This document shows, piece by piece, positions 53,885 to 64,000 of a stretch of 64,000 bases of DNA. Both the position numbers and the translations under genes were made by a program. The stretch comes from Paenibacillus sp. GSMTC-2017 (lineage in GTDB: Bacteria > Bacillota > Bacilli > Paenibacillales > Paenibacillaceae). The stretch covers positions 1,244,774-1,308,773 of the forward strand of contig NZ_JAECMT010000001.1 in the NCBI RefSeq assembly GCF_016019935.1. The letters are read 5' to 3'. Numbering within the stretch: the stretch's first letter is position 1; the number at the start of each line of letters is the position of its first letter. Below the pieces are notes generated by a model. It made no database searches, was not told the DNA's origin, and was given only the letters and a program-made list of their open reading frames with translations.

Positions 53885-53930
53885 AAAAAAGGACGTGCTC
53901 TGTCATTCGAAAATGACTAGCATGTCCCTC
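53885..53930 (-). terminator. terminator of the peroxiredoxin gene
   Basis: Long stem GGACATGCTaGTCATT / AATGACagAGCACGTCC (loop TTCG) followed by TTTTTT on the minus strand. Confidence 0.92.
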
Positions 53931-53964
53931 TTTATTATTGAAAATTATGTTAGTTTGTCGTTAA

Positions 53965-54513
53965 TTATTTTGCAACTAAGTGACCTTGACCTGGCTTCCA
54001 GTTAATTGGGCAAAGTCCACCGGATTGCAATGCTTGCAATACACGATGTGTTTCTTCAACACTGCGGCCAACATTGTTATGGTTAACTACTTGGTATTTC
54101 ACTTCGCCTTCTGGATCGATGATGAATAGGCCGCGAAGCGCGATACCTTCTTCTTCGATTAAAACGCCGTAGTCACGAGCAACACTCTTCGTGAGATCAG
54201 CAGCAAGTGGGAAGTTCAACTGACCAAGTCCATTATCGTTAACTGGAGTATTGATCCAAGCACGATGACTATGTTTACTGTCAACACTTACACCTAGAAT
54301 TTCAGTATTGAGGCCTTTGAACTCTTCTGCAGCTGCACTAAGTGCTGTTATTTCAGTTGGGCAAACAAATGTGAAATCTAGTGGGTAGAAAAACAATACC
54401 AACCATTTCCCTTTGTAATCTGCAAGAGAAGCTGATCCAAAATCTTGTCCATTTCCCGTTGCTGTTTCCATAGTAAAATCTGGTGCCGGACGACCTACTA
54501 AACGTTCTGCCAT
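53965..54513 (-). CDS. 2-Cys peroxiredoxin (AhpC/TSA family)
   Basis: The enzyme is about 182 residues and reduces hydrogen peroxide and organic peroxides. Peroxidatic Cys is in FYPLDFTFVCPTEI (about residue 52), resolving Cys in SGGLCPINWKPG near the C-terminus, and the Arg in the VEETHRVLQAL region. The ATG at 54513 (MAERLVGRPAPDF) has AAAGGAGG about nine bases upstream; a longer reading of 16 residues lacks one. Its own promoter and terminator make it monocistronic. Confidence 0.95.
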   Translation of the reverse strand: MAERLVGRPAPDFTMETATGNGQDFGSASLADYKGKWLVLFFYPLDFTFVCPTEITALSAAAEEFKGLNTEILGVSVDSKHSHRAWINTPVNDNGLGQLNFPLAADLTKSVARDYGVLIEEEGIALRGLFIIDPEGEVKYQVVNHNNVGRSVEETHRVLQALQSGGLCPINWKPGQGHLVAK

Positions 54514-54586
54514 GTTCAAAATCCTCCTTTTTCTATCCAAAAAATGTATAGTGAAATTCAAATCATAGGTGCGACTCTACTAAAGA

Positions 54587-54615
54587 ATATTATCATTCCT
54601 GTAAAATAAAGTCAA
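54587..54615 (-). promoter_or_regulatory. sigma-A promoter of the peroxiredoxin gene
   Basis: TTGACT, 17-base spacer, TAATAT on the minus strand. About 20 bases further upstream, TTATAATGATTTCAA (54635-54649) matches 12 of 14 informative positions of a PerR box; the position is unusual for repression. Confidence 0.85.
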
Positions 54616-54690
54616 TGTTGTAGCTTTTATCAAATTATAATGATTTCAATTAAAATGGTAGATAGTGATCTTCTTTTTTACAGATTACTA

Positions 54691-55770
54691 CTATTTTTTC
54701 ATTGCAGCTACGATGAGATCGCCCATTGCAGTTGTTCCAATCGCCTTACTCTTATCGACTGCGATATCGCCTGTACGGTGACCTGCATCAAGCGTTTCTT
54801 TAACCGCATCTTCAATCGATTTTGCCGCATCATGGTATCCGAAAGTTAGACGGAACATAAGTGCGACTGACAAGATTGTAGCGATTGGATTCGAGATACC
54901 TTGGCCAGCGATGTCTGGAGCGGAACCATGTACCGGCTCGTACAATCCGAAACTTCCTTCACCAAGCGATGCTGAAGACAACATACCAATGGAACCTGTT
55001 AACATTGCCGCTTCGTCACTTAGGATGTCACCAAACATGTTTTCTGTGACGATAACATCAAAGCTAGATGGACGACGAAGCAATTGCATCGCACAGTTGT
55101 CTACCAAAATATGCTCTAGCTCTACTTCTGGATATTCCACAGCAATCCGATTTACTACTTCGCGCCATAGACGAGAAGTTTCAAGTACGTTTGCTTTGTC
55201 AACGGATGCTAGACGTTTATCACGTGTCATTGCAATATCAAATGCTTGACGTGCAATACGCTCAACTTCATTTACATTGTAAACACATGTATCAACTGCT
55301 TCTTCGCCATTTGCACCTTCGCGACGGAATTTCTCCCCGAAGTAAATGCCGCCAGTAAGCTCGCGCACTACGATAAGATCCGTTCCTTCGAGTACTTCAG
55401 GCTTAAGCGTTGACGCTTCTTTCAAGCAATCGAACACCGTTGCAGGACGAATATTTGAGAACAAGCCAAGTGCCTTCCGAATGCCTAATAGACCTGTTTC
55501 AGGGCGAAGCTCTTTGGAGTTGTTGTCCCATTTCGGTCCACCAACAGCTCCTAACAATACAGCATCAGCACCTTGACAAAGCTCAAGTGTTTCTTGCGGA
55601 AGTGGCGTTCCTTTCTCGTCAATTGCGATACCGCCGAACAGTCCATCTGCCGTTTCGAATTGATATCCGAACAATTCTTCCGTTCTTTTTAATACTTTTA
55701 GTGCTTCTCCGACAACCTCAGGTCCGATTCCGTCGCCGCCAAGAACGGCGATTTTTTTTACGTCTGTCAT
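54691..55770 (-). CDS. leuB: 3-isopropylmalate dehydrogenase
   Basis: The enzyme is 359 residues, of normal length for LeuB, with the [16 protein letters not shown] start, the catalytic [13 protein letters not shown] loop, [17 protein letters not shown] and the NAD-binding [19 protein letters not shown]. It oxidatively decarboxylates 3-isopropylmalate in leucine synthesis. GAGGAG precedes the ATG. It is separated from leuA by a terminator and 187 bases, so it probably has its own promoter. leuC and leuD, usually adjacent, are not in this window. Confidence 0.97.
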   Translation of the reverse strand: MTDVKKIAVLGGDGIGPEVVGEALKVLKRTEELFGYQFETADGLFGGIAIDEKGTPLPQETLELCQGADAVLLGAVGGPKWDNNSKELRPETGLLGIRKALGLFSNIRPATVFDCLKEASTLKPEVLEGTDLIVVRELTGGIYFGEKFRREGANGEEAVDTCVYNVNEVERIARQAFDIAMTRDKRLASVDKANVLETSRLWREVVNRIAVEYPEVELEHILVDNCAMQLLRRPSSFDVIVTENMFGDILSDEAAMLTGSIGMLSSASLGEGSFGLYEPVHGSAPDIAGQGISNPIATILSVALMFRLTFGYHDAAKSIEDAVKETLDAGHRTGDIAVDKSKAIGTTAMGDLIVAAMKK

Positions 55771-55885
55771 ATTATTTTAACACTCCTCTATATCATTCTC
55801 AGTCTATTATCATTTGTACCATAAAAGCTATCCTAACACCAAGATATAAATTCTATTTACTTTATAGACAACACCTATAAAGCTT

Positions 55886-55928
55886 ATAAAAAAACAGCAT
55901 GGCATTGGACTTAGTCCTACCCTGCTGT
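55886..55928 (-). terminator. terminator after leuA
   Basis: ACAGCAGGG ... CCATGCTGT with an inner AGGACTaAGTCC hairpin, followed by TTTTTTT on the minus strand. Confidence 0.85.
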
Positions 55929-55957
55929 CTTCCTTACGTCACTCTTTTGCCTATATA

Positions 55958-57502
55958 CTAGATTAGGCTCATTTTATCCCGTTTACTAGGCGTTTTACTT
56001 TTATCGATTAATCGATTAACCGCATCAAGATAAGCTCGTGCACTTGCTTCCAAAATATCTGTACTTAGTCCGCGTCCCTGTGCAGAAATATCATCTTGTT
56101 TCAAAATGACATGAACTTCACCGAGTGCATCTTTACCTTGGGATACCGACTTAATCGAATAGTCTTCAAGCTCAACCGTTTCTTTCGTCGCTTGATCAAT
56201 CGCGTTATAGATTGCATCGACTGAACCATTTCCTTCAGCCGTTTCCTCACGAATCTCGCCATCAACTGTACGAATACGAACCGACGCGCTTGGAGTTGAT
56301 TGATTGCCATAGCTCACTTGAATCGTCTCAAGCGTAAATATTTCAGGAGTGTCGATAAGCTTTTCTTCGAGCATTGCGCGAATATCACTATCAACAACCG
56401 ACTTTTTACGATCAGCTAAGTCTTTAAACTTTGCAAATGCTGTATTAACTGCCTCATCATCAAGTTCGTAGCCGAGATCAATTAGCTTCTCTCTAAACGC
56501 ATGACGGCCAGAATGTTTGCCTAATACTAGTTTCGATTCTTTCAAACCGATCGTATCGGGAGAAATAATTTCGTAAGTCGTCTTCTCTTTCAGCATACCA
56601 TCCTGATGTATACCCGATTCATGTGCAAAAGCGTTTGCGCCAACAATTGCTTTATTCCCCGGAATTACCATACCTGTTAGTTTGCTTACTAGACGACTTG
56701 TTTTCGCAATTTCTTTCAAGTTCAACGTAGTTTGAGCACCGAAATAATCTGGACGAGTAGCTAATGCCATAGCAATTTCTTCAATTGCTGTATTGCCCGC
56801 ACGCTCCCCAATTCCATTAATCGTTCCCTCTACTTGATCAGCACCATTCAAGATAGCTGCTAGTGCATTGGCCGTTGCCATACCAAGATCGTCATGACAG
56901 TGTGCGCTTAGCTGGATTTTCTCGATATTAGGTACGTTTTCTTTTAACGTTTTGAAAATGTTGCCGAACTCTTGCGGGTTCATATAACCAACAGTATCAG
57001 GAATGTTGACTACTGTTGCACCAGCGCGAATTGCCATATCTGTTACTTGGCAAAGAAAATCAAGTTCGGTACGTCCTGCATCTTCTGGAGAAAATTCAAT
57101 TTTGTCAAAATACTGCTTTGCATAACGAATCGCACGTTCAGCAGCTTCTAATACTTGTTCCTTCTCCATACGAAGCTTATGTTTACGATGAATCGGACTA
57201 GTCGCTAGAAATAGATGAATGCATGGATCTTGTGCACCCTTCAGTGCCTCTCGCACAGCATCAATGTCTCCCTCACGTGAACGAGACAAACCGATAACCG
57301 ATGCGTTCTTCACTGCACGTGCTACTGCATTAACTGCGGCAAGATCGCCTGGTGATGCGGCAGGAAAACCCGCCTCAATACGATCAACACCCAATTTCTC
57401 CAATTGAAGTGCAATTTCAACCTTTTCCTTCGTGTTCAAGTTTACTCCTGGCGATTGCTCACCATCACGAAGCGTTGTATCGAAAATATAAATTTTCCGC
57501 AT
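55958..57502 (-). CDS. leuA: 2-isopropylmalate synthase
   Basis: The enzyme is 514 residues: a TIM-barrel catalytic domain beginning [16 protein letters not shown], metal-binding [17 protein letters not shown], and a C-terminal LeuA regulatory domain for leucine feedback inhibition ([20 protein letters not shown]). It condenses acetyl-CoA with 2-oxoisovalerate. GGAGGTG lies about 11 bases before the ATG. Third-step genes ilvBNC lie upstream in the same operon; a 140-base structured gap separates it from ilvC. Confidence 0.97.
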   Translation of the reverse strand: MRKIYIFDTTLRDGEQSPGVNLNTKEKVEIALQLEKLGVDRIEAGFPAASPGDLAAVNAVARAVKNASVIGLSRSREGDIDAVREALKGAQDPCIHLFLATSPIHRKHKLRMEKEQVLEAAERAIRYAKQYFDKIEFSPEDAGRTELDFLCQVTDMAIRAGATVVNIPDTVGYMNPQEFGNIFKTLKENVPNIEKIQLSAHCHDDLGMATANALAAILNGADQVEGTINGIGERAGNTAIEEIAMALATRPDYFGAQTTLNLKEIAKTSRLVSKLTGMVIPGNKAIVGANAFAHESGIHQDGMLKEKTTYEIISPDTIGLKESKLVLGKHSGRHAFREKLIDLGYELDDEAVNTAFAKFKDLADRKKSVVDSDIRAMLEEKLIDTPEIFTLETIQVSYGNQSTPSASVRIRTVDGEIREETAEGNGSVDAIYNAIDQATKETVELEDYSIKSVSQGKDALGEVHVILKQDDISAQGRGLSTDILEASARAYLDAVNRLIDKSKTPSKRDKMSLI

Positions 57503-57529
57503 GTCAGCACTGCACCTCCGTGAACAGAA

Positions 57530-57605
57530 TGATCCCGATACACGCGGAGCTCGCGTGTGCCGATGTTAGAAAACATCGACATACGCTCCGTTGGACCGGG
57601 ACTTA
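57530..57605 (-). other. alternative RNA hairpins between ilvC and leuA
   Basis: On the minus strand CGGAGC-GTATGTCGATG-tttt-CTAACATCGGCACACG-cga-GCTCCG forms one long hairpin. Its 3' arm also fits ACACGCG-agctc-CGCGTGT, and CCCG near the start can pair with CGGG at the end. The two main structures exclude each other. No T-run follows. Confidence 0.6.
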
Positions 57606-57644
57606 GTTGATCTTCTGAAAACTATTATATGCGAATAATCGTTA

Positions 57645-59274
<1,630 letters not shown>

Positions 59275-59278
<4 letters not shown>

Positions 59279-61020
59279 TCTGCATCCCCCATGATCATTT
59301 GATCGATTGTGCTACCTTGTGCGACCATCGGATAAACGTTTTCGTCCCTACGAACGACGAATTCTACAACAGCCGGACCAGGATGGTTAAGCGCTTCTTC
59401 CCATGCCGCACGTGCTTCTTCTTTGTTCGATGCACGGAAGCCTTTTACCCCGTAGGCTTCTGACAACTTCACGAAATCTGGGCTGCCTGCTAGATCAATA
59501 TGGCTGAATCTGTTCTCATGAATGAGCTCCTGCCATTGTCTAACCATACCAAGTACTTGGTTGTTCAATATAACAACTTTTACCGGAATGTTGTTAATGG
59601 CACAAATAGCAAGTTCTTGTGCGCACATTTGCATGCCGCCATCACCATTTATTGATACTACTACTCGATCTGGATTAGCCATCTGAGCGCCAATCGCTGA
59701 TGGGAATCCAAAGCCCATCGTACCAAGACCACCTGATGTTACCCATGAACGAGGTTTATTAAATTTATAGTATTGCGCAGCCCACATCTGATGTTGGCCA
59801 ACGTCAGTCGTTACGATTGCATCACCGTTAGTTGTTTCATGGATCATCTCCACAACCCATTGAGGTTTTAGCTCAACTTCGGAATCAATATAGCGGAATG
59901 GATATTTTGCTTTAGATTCTTGAATATGTGCTCTCCACTCGTCCGCGTTATCTGCACGAACCGCGATTTTATTCGCAAGTTCAAGTACCGTTTTTACATC
60001 GCCTACGATTGGAATATCTGTCGGAACGTTTTTGCCGATTTCAGCCGGGTCGATATCGATGTGTACGATCTTCGCCATTGGAGCGAAACCTGAGAGCTTA
60101 CCAGTTACCCGGTCATCAAAGCGTGCTCCGATGTTGATAAGGAGATCAGCTGTTTGCAAGGAAGTGTTCGCAGTGAACGTCCCGTGCATACCCGGCATAC
60201 CAAGCCAAAGATCGTTACCGCTTGGGAATCCACCAAGCCCGAGAAGCGTTGTCGTTACCGGAATTTGCGTCTTCGTTACGAATTCCAACAATTGTTCATG
60301 TGCACCGGAGTAGACAACACCGCCACCTGCCAGAATAATCGGTTTTTTCGCTTCAGAAATCGCTTTAACCATTTTATCCAGTTGCAACTTGTTCGGGTTA
60401 ATCGTTGGATTGTATCCACGGATACTCACTTCTGTTACTGGCTTAAAGAGTGTCTTCGCCGCTGATATATCTTTTGGAATATCGATCAAAACTGGACCTT
60501 TACGACCTGTATTCGCAATATGGAACGCTTCATGGATGACACGAGATAGATCGTTAACGTCGCGAACCAAGTAGCTATGCTTCGTAATCGGCATTGTAAT
60601 ACCTGTAATATCGGCTTCTTGGAAAGCATCTGTACCAATTAGCGTCGACATTACATTTCCAGTAATGACAACGAGCGGTACCGAATCCATAAACGCTGTC
60701 GCTATACCAGTTACAAGATTAGTTGCTCCAGGTCCCGAAGTAGCGATACAAACTCCTACTTTACCACTTGCACGAGCGTAGCCATCAGCTGCATGAATTG
60801 CCCCTTGCTCATGTCTTGTCAATAAGTGGTTGAAATCAGGGTTGCCATGCATTGCATCATAGATATACAATACTGCTCCGCCCGGATATCCAAATACGCA
60901 ATCGACACCTTCAAGCAACAAACTACGTAGCAAAATTTCTGATCCCGAGATTACCTCTGGCTTCGAGAGCCTCTCGAATAATTCCTCTTTCGACTTAAGT
61001 GTTGCACCTTGCGTTGCCAT
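59275..61020 (-). CDS. ilvB: acetolactate synthase large (catalytic) subunit
   Basis: This thiamine-diphosphate enzyme of about 581 residues forms acetolactate and acetohydroxybutyrate. Motifs: VFGYPGGAVLYIYDAM, HEQGAIHAADGYARASG (catalytic Glu), ATSGPGATNLVTG and the ThDP motif SINGDGGMQMCAQEL. The start is the ATG at 61020 (MATQGATLKSKEEL), just after GAGGAGG; a reading nine codons longer runs into the T-box terminator. First gene of ilvBNC-leuA. Confidence 0.97.
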
Positions 61021-61043
61021 CAGTCGTCCTCCTCTCAAGAAAA

Positions 61044-61375
61044 ACAAAAAAACCTTTCAATCCCTCAGCTTAAATGAATAAGCTGAAAGGGACGAAAGGT
61101 TTAGCTTCCGTGGTACCACCCAATTTCGTTATATATCTCCCGATATATAACCTCCATAGGTAAGAACGCTGTGCACATATCGACGTTCTACCGTTGGCAC
61201 TGTAACGCTTGCCCTGCGATGCTCCCTAATACGCAACAAGTTGCTTTTCAGGAGGATAGCTCCGAGGTGAGCTCGTAGAAAAGGGATTTTGGCGTCGGTT
61301 GCAGCTAATCCGTACGCTCTCTGAGCAAAAGGGCCCTTAACACTTCGTCCTCATCAATGCCGATTTATATGACTT
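61044..61375 (-). promoter_or_regulatory. T-box leader of the ilvBNC-leuA operon, Leu (CTC) specifier
   Basis: T-box core GGGTGGTACCACGG at 61108-61121, followed by the terminator AAACCTTTC ... GAAAGGTTTTTTT. In stem I the sequence GAG-CTC-ACCTCGGAG gives a CTC specifier at 61269-61271, aligned with TTC in the pheS leader. Uncharged tRNA-Leu should raise expression. Confidence 0.95.
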
Positions 61376-61381
61376 TTCATT

Positions 61382-61410
61382 ATTATATGCGTATTCAGTT
61401 TATTCGTCAA
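61382..61410 (-). promoter_or_regulatory. sigma-A promoter of the ilv-leu operon
   Basis: TTGACG, 17-base spacer, TATAAT on the minus strand, just upstream of the T-box. Confidence 0.88.
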
Positions 61411-61499
61411 GAACCATAAAAACCGATTCTTCCCAACAACTTCTCGTCGCATATCTTACTCCCAGCACATATACTAGTGTAGCCTAAGAAGGCAATATC

Positions 61500-62147
61500 A
61501 TGCAGCGTCGTTCAATGAACATCGCTCAAGATTGGAATGATACTATGATTCGTGCTCGGAAATCGAGAACTGACGACGCTGAGCTCGTCCGCCTCATCAG
61601 AACTGAACTTATTCCAATGTCCTATACAACTCGCCCTCATGACGCTCACACAATAAGAGAAATCCCTAATCGTTTCCGCCGTGGAGTCACTTATGTAGCA
61701 ACTAGAACCAAACTCGGGCCACCGGTTGCTTTTGTTAACTTCGAGGTAATGGAAACCGATCTTATTATAAATATGCTCGTTACTCATCCAGAGTATCGGG
61801 GTTACCACTTCGGTACAACCTTAATGGCTCATGCCGAGGTCTACGGTAGAGCTCATCATTGCCATGTTGTCCGATTGTTCATCGATCGAATCAATACCAG
61901 AGCTCAGCATTTCTACCATAAGCTCGGATATTTAATCGTTCGCTTCTTCCCGGAGCTTCAATGTTATGAGTTGCAAAAACCGTTGACCCCGTCATTAGCG
62001 TCTAACTATTCTCAGTTGTTATTAAAAGAATCCGCCATTTCCATGTCCAAAGCCATTCCCGCCGCAGCCGCAGCCACAACCTCCATTGAATCCTCCGCCA
62101 AAGCCACCATTAAAACCGCCGCCAAAGCCGCCACCCCAGAATCCTAA
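61500..62147 (+). CDS. GNAT-family N-acetyltransferase with an antisense-encoded tail
   Basis: The product is 215 residues. The first 160 or so form a GNAT domain (IRARKSRTDDAELVRLIRTE; acetyl-CoA loop VTHPEYRGYHFGTTL; HFYHKLGYLIVRFFPEL). The last 40 residues are Ala/Lys/Thr/Ser-rich (SKAIPAAAAATTSIESSAK) and are read from the antisense of the Gly-rich gene. AAGAAGG lies seven bases before the ATG. The substrate is unknown. The tail may be a by-product of a lost stop codon. Confidence 0.78.
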   Translation: MQRRSMNIAQDWNDTMIRARKSRTDDAELVRLIRTELIPMSYTTRPHDAHTIREIPNRFRRGVTYVATRTKLGPPVAFVNFEVMETDLIINMLVTHPEYRGYHFGTTLMAHAEVYGRAHHCHVVRLFIDRINTRAQHFYHKLGYLIVRFFPELQCYELQKPLTPSLASNYSQLLLKESAISMSKAIPAAAAATTSIESSAKATIKTAAKAATPES

Positions 62148-62360
62148 TGTGCCGATAGCCAACAAATCAAATAATAAAAGTGGTATCAAAAACCATTTTG
62201 TATGCACTTTTTTACCTTTTGCACCTCGGATAGGAGCCATTATTAATTTATTCCCTTGAATTCGAAGAAGTTTGCCTTTTACAACGGTGCCGTCTTTGCG
62301 CATTGCGAAGATCGATTTGCCGACCAGCTTCTTCGCCTGTGCTCTTGTTACGTTACGCAT
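62022..62360 (-). CDS. small protein with an Lsm-like start, membrane helix and Gly-rich tail
   Basis: The product has 112 residues: a basic N-terminal domain (KKLVGKSIFAMRKDGTVVKG, then KLLRIQGNKLIMAPI) resembling a short Sm/Lsm or SH3-like beta domain, a hydrophobic helix (WFLIPLLLFDLLAIGTLGFW), and a repetitive Gly/Asn/Phe/Cys/His tail (GGGFNGGFGGGFNGGCGCGC). AAAGGAGGG is about five bases before the ATG. Gly-rich tails of this kind occur in spore-associated proteins, but that is only a suggestion. Overlaps the convergent GNAT gene by 126 bases. Confidence 0.7.
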   Translation of the reverse strand: MRNVTRAQAKKLVGKSIFAMRKDGTVVKGKLLRIQGNKLIMAPIRGAKGKKVHTKWFLIPLLLFDLLAIGTLGFWGGGFGGGFNGGFGGGFNGGCGCGCGGNGFGHGNGGFF

Positions 62361-62438
62361 GCAATCCCTCCTTTCCCGTTATTCTTTACTGTATTCGGGG
62401 AAGGAAGCTACTGCCTGTTTGTTTGTCCACGCCAAACA

Positions 62439-62480
62439 AAAAAGACCCTGCCTCTGGTCACAAATGACCAAAGGCAGGGC
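62439..62480 (-). terminator. terminator of infC-rpmI-rplT
   Basis: CCCTGCCTttGGTC / GACCagAGGCAGGG followed by TCTTTTTTG on the minus strand. Confidence 0.93.
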
Positions 62481-62498
62481 CCTTATAGAAAACAACGA

Positions 62499-62858
62499 CT
62501 ACGCGTTGATTTTTTGCTTAGCTACACCAGCAAGTGAGTTGAACGAGCTGATATCGTTAACTGCAAGATCAGCAAGCATCTTACGGTTAACTTCAACGCC
62601 AGCAAGTTTCAAGCCGTGCATGAACTTGCTGTAGGACAAGCCGTTAATACGAGCTGCCGCGTTGATACGAACGATCCACAATCTGCGGATGTCACGTTTT
62701 TTGTTGCGACGGTCGCGGTAAGCGTACATTAGGGACTTACCAACTTGCTCCTTCGCTGTTTTAAACAGACGATGTTTCGAACCGAAATAACCTTTAGCTA
62801 GCTTTAGAATTCGTTTACGACGACGAGTGCGGACAAAACCGCCTTTGACTCTTGCCAT
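62499..62858 (-). CDS. rplT: 50S ribosomal protein L20
   Basis: This 119-residue basic protein begins [20 protein letters not shown] and continues with [19 protein letters not shown], the hallmark of L20. It binds 23S rRNA early in 50S assembly and, in Bacillota, represses its own operon through the leader RNA. Length is exact for the family. It follows rpmI by 40 bases. Confidence 0.99.
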   Translation of the reverse strand: MARVKGGFVRTRRRKRILKLAKGYFGSKHRLFKTAKEQVGKSLMYAYRDRRNKKRDIRRLWIVRINAAARINGLSYSKFMHGLKLAGVEVNRKMLADLAVNDISSFNSLAGVAKQKINA

Positions 62859-62898
62859 GGGTGGAAACCTCCTGTAGGTTGTATTTATTTAGTTTAAA

Positions 62899-63096
62899 TT
62901 AGATGTTAGATAGACCTTGCTTCAAACGACGAACGTCGCCTGCTGCCATAAGCGGTTGAGTTGCAAGAACGCGTTTTTGACGTCCCGATTTGTGGGAAAG
63001 CAAATGGTTTTTGTATGCTTTGTAACGTTTCACTTTACCAGTACCGGTAATTTTGAAACGGTCTTTCAAGCTGCTGTGAGTTTTCATCTTAGGCAT
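62899..63096 (-). CDS. rpmI: 50S ribosomal protein L35
   Basis: This 65-residue, highly basic protein begins MPKMKTHSSLKDRFKITGTG with KRYKAYKNHLLSHKSGRQKR following, standard L35. Second gene of infC-rpmI-rplT. AAGGAGG precedes its ATG. Confidence 0.99.
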   Translation of the reverse strand: MPKMKTHSSLKDRFKITGTGKVKRYKAYKNHLLSHKSGRQKRVLATQPLMAAGDVRRLKQGLSNI

Positions 63097-63130
63097 GTCA
63101 GTTATCCTCCTTAAGGTTGTTGATCAGTGG

Positions 63131-63646
63131 TTAGCTGTTGTTTTTTGGTGCCAAAATCATAATCATGCTCCGGCCTTCCAGCTTAGGAGCGCGCTCGACA
63201 TTGCATATTTCGGCAACCTCTTTGGATAAACGATCAAGAATCCGTTGTCCGATCGAAGCATGCGTGATTTCACGTCCACGGAAGCGAACAGAAGCTTTAA
63301 CTTTGTCGCCTTCGTTAAGAAACTTCACAACATTACGGAATTTCGTCTGGTAGTCATTTTCCTCGATGTTAGCGCGGAACCATACTTCCTTAAGATCAAC
63401 GATCTTCTGGTTTTTGCGAGCTTCTTTTTCTTTCTTTTGTTGCTCATAACGGAACTTGCCATAATCCATGATGCGGCATACCGGCGGCTTAGCCGTCGGT
63501 GCGACGTTCACCAAGTCCAAATTAAGTTCAGTTGCAAGTTGGATCGCGTCGCGAATCGATTTAATGCCGATTTGCTCTCCGTCCGCGCCAACCAAGCGCA
63601 CTTCTCTGGCCCGGATCTCATCGTTGATTTGATGTTCTCTGCTAAT
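63131..63646 (-). CDS. infC: translation initiation factor IF-3 with an AUU start codon
   Basis: The protein is about 171 residues, with an N-domain (INDEIRAREVRLVGADGEQI), a linker (RYEQQKKEKEARKNQK) and a C-domain (VRFRGREITHASIGQRILDR). It binds the 30S subunit and rejects wrong start codons. The only well-placed start is ATT at 63646, eight bases after GGAGGT, giving M(I)-S-R-E-H-Q. An ATG 42 bases upstream precedes that site. Rare AUU starts in infC allow IF-3 to repress its own synthesis. Confidence 0.96.
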   Translation of the reverse strand: MSREHQINDEIRAREVRLVGADGEQIGIKSIRDAIQLATELNLDLVNVAPTAKPPVCRIMDYGKFRYEQQKKEKEARKNQKIVDLKEVWFRANIEENDYQTKFRNVVKFLNEGDKVKASVRFRGREITHASIGQRILDRLSKEVAEICNVERAPKLEGRSMIMILAPKNNS

Positions 63647-63689
63647 AACGTGCCACCTCCATAGTGGAATGCTAATGTTTAATTTCATA

Positions 63690-63865
63690 CAAAAAAATGC
63701 GGGTTCGCTCGAACCCGCATCTCATAACCGTTCATTGATTCTGCTAAAGTCAATTCAATATGGAATTGACAGCATACTCATTCGATTATCGCAAACCAGT
63801 CAGCCAAGCCGAAAGGTGAGAAGCGGGTGCCTCTTCTTGTGCGAACATTTTCAATTGCAATACTG
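63690..63865 (-). promoter_or_regulatory. L20-type leader and attenuator of infC-rpmI-rplT
   Basis: The 5' leader contains a structured segment (CACCCGCTTCTCACCTTTCG, then GCTTGGCTGACTGG) followed by the terminator ATGCGGGTTCG / CGAACCCGCAT and TTTTTTT (63690-63720). This layout fits the Bacillus L20 leader, where L20 binding promotes termination. Confidence 0.88.
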
Positions 63866-63869
63866 ATAC

Positions 63870-63899
63870 ACTATATCATAAAAGTTTTATAAGTGTCAA
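63870..63899 (-). promoter_or_regulatory. sigma-A promoter of infC-rpmI-rplT
   Basis: TTGACA, 18-base spacer, TATAGT on the minus strand. Confidence 0.88.
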
Positions 63900-63903
63900 C
63901 AGC

Positions 63904-64000
63904 CTATTTCCCTTGAACTTCTTCAATTCGAACGACACGTGTATGCTGTGTATGGCTCCACGTTTTGTTATTCTGAGTGAAGAATGCATAGAAAGTAATT
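63904..64000 (-). CDS. C-terminal end of an unidentified protein (partial)
   Basis: An open frame entering from the right edge ends in TAG at 63904, giving ITFYAFFTQNNKTWSHTQHT, then RVVRIEEVQGK. It lies immediately upstream of the infC promoter on the same strand. Too short to assign; the gene continues outside the window. Confidence 0.6.
   Translation of the reverse strand, partial: ITFYAFFTQNNKTWSHTQHTRVVRIEEVQGK

Overview
The window looks like ordinary chromosome from a spore-forming, low-to-moderate GC Bacillota of the Paenibacillaceae (Paenibacillus/Cohnella-like). The reasons are: a GerB/GerA/GerC germinant receptor, CotF-type coat proteins and sporulation-kinase-like histidine kinases; SigI/RsgI; an S-layer-homology protein; T-box leaders on pheST and ilvB; an L20-type leader on infC-rpmI-rplT; and Gram-positive ribosome-binding sites, including many UUG/GUG starts and one AUU start. 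I saw no rRNA, tRNA, insertion sequence, prophage or CRISPR array. The lineage is inferred from gene content and not from a database search.

Layout. 1-4.4 kb (minus): two CotF-like coat proteins, then a GerC-GerA-GerB receptor locus transcribed B-A-C. 4.5-10.3 kb (minus): mutS2, DUF350 membrane protein, a 26-residue membrane peptide, a zinc-ribbon acidic protein, an MFS transporter and cysK. 10.5-13.6 kb (plus): holin-like membrane protein, small secreted protein, a CuA-type cupredoxin lipoprotein and an SDR oxidoreductase. 13.7-21.1 kb (minus): a ZapA protein with an enormous repetitive coiled-coil tail, then pheT and pheS under a Phe T-box. 21.1-24.1 kb (minus): CopD-like membrane protein with a NarL-type two-component pair. 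24.2-26.0 kb (plus): glutamate dehydrogenase and a small unknown protein. 26.3-33.7 kb: an HMG-CoA-lyase-like aldolase, a c-di-AMP riboswitch in front of an orphan small protein, a three-gene ABC-2 exporter, two unknown exported or membrane proteins and a DUF2935 protein. 34-37.8 kb (plus): OmpR-type two-component system followed by an SLH protein. 38-40.5 kb (plus): argD with two ARG boxes, and small unknown genes. 40.4-53.7 kb (minus): multi-PAS kinase, odhAB, DNA alkylation repair protein, pepA, PAS kinase, rsgI-sigI and a zinc-finger protein. 54-61.4 kb (minus): peroxiredoxin, leuB, leuA, ilvC, ilvN and ilvB under a Leu T-box. 61.5-64 kb: GNAT protein, Gly-rich protein, rplT, rpmI, infC and the tail of one more gene.

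How the parts fit. Branched-chain amino acid synthesis (ilvBNC-leuA, and leuB after its own terminator) is read through a CTC (Leu) T-box, and pheST through a TTC (Phe) T-box. 2-Oxoglutarate dehydrogenase E1/E2, glutamate dehydrogenase and an ARG-box-controlled argD connect the TCA cycle with glutamate and arginine. The sporulation genes and the SigI/RsgI pair point to spore formation and envelope-stress control.

The least ordinary items are: the ZapA-coiled-coil giant with near-identical 84-bp internal repeats, sitting where yshB-polX would be expected; a c-di-AMP aptamer ending right at the ribosome-binding site of an unknown 148-residue protein; a free-standing CuA lipoprotein; a probable autoregulatory SigI promoter; a GNAT gene whose tail is antisense to a Gly-rich gene; and alternative RNA hairpins between ilvC and leuA.
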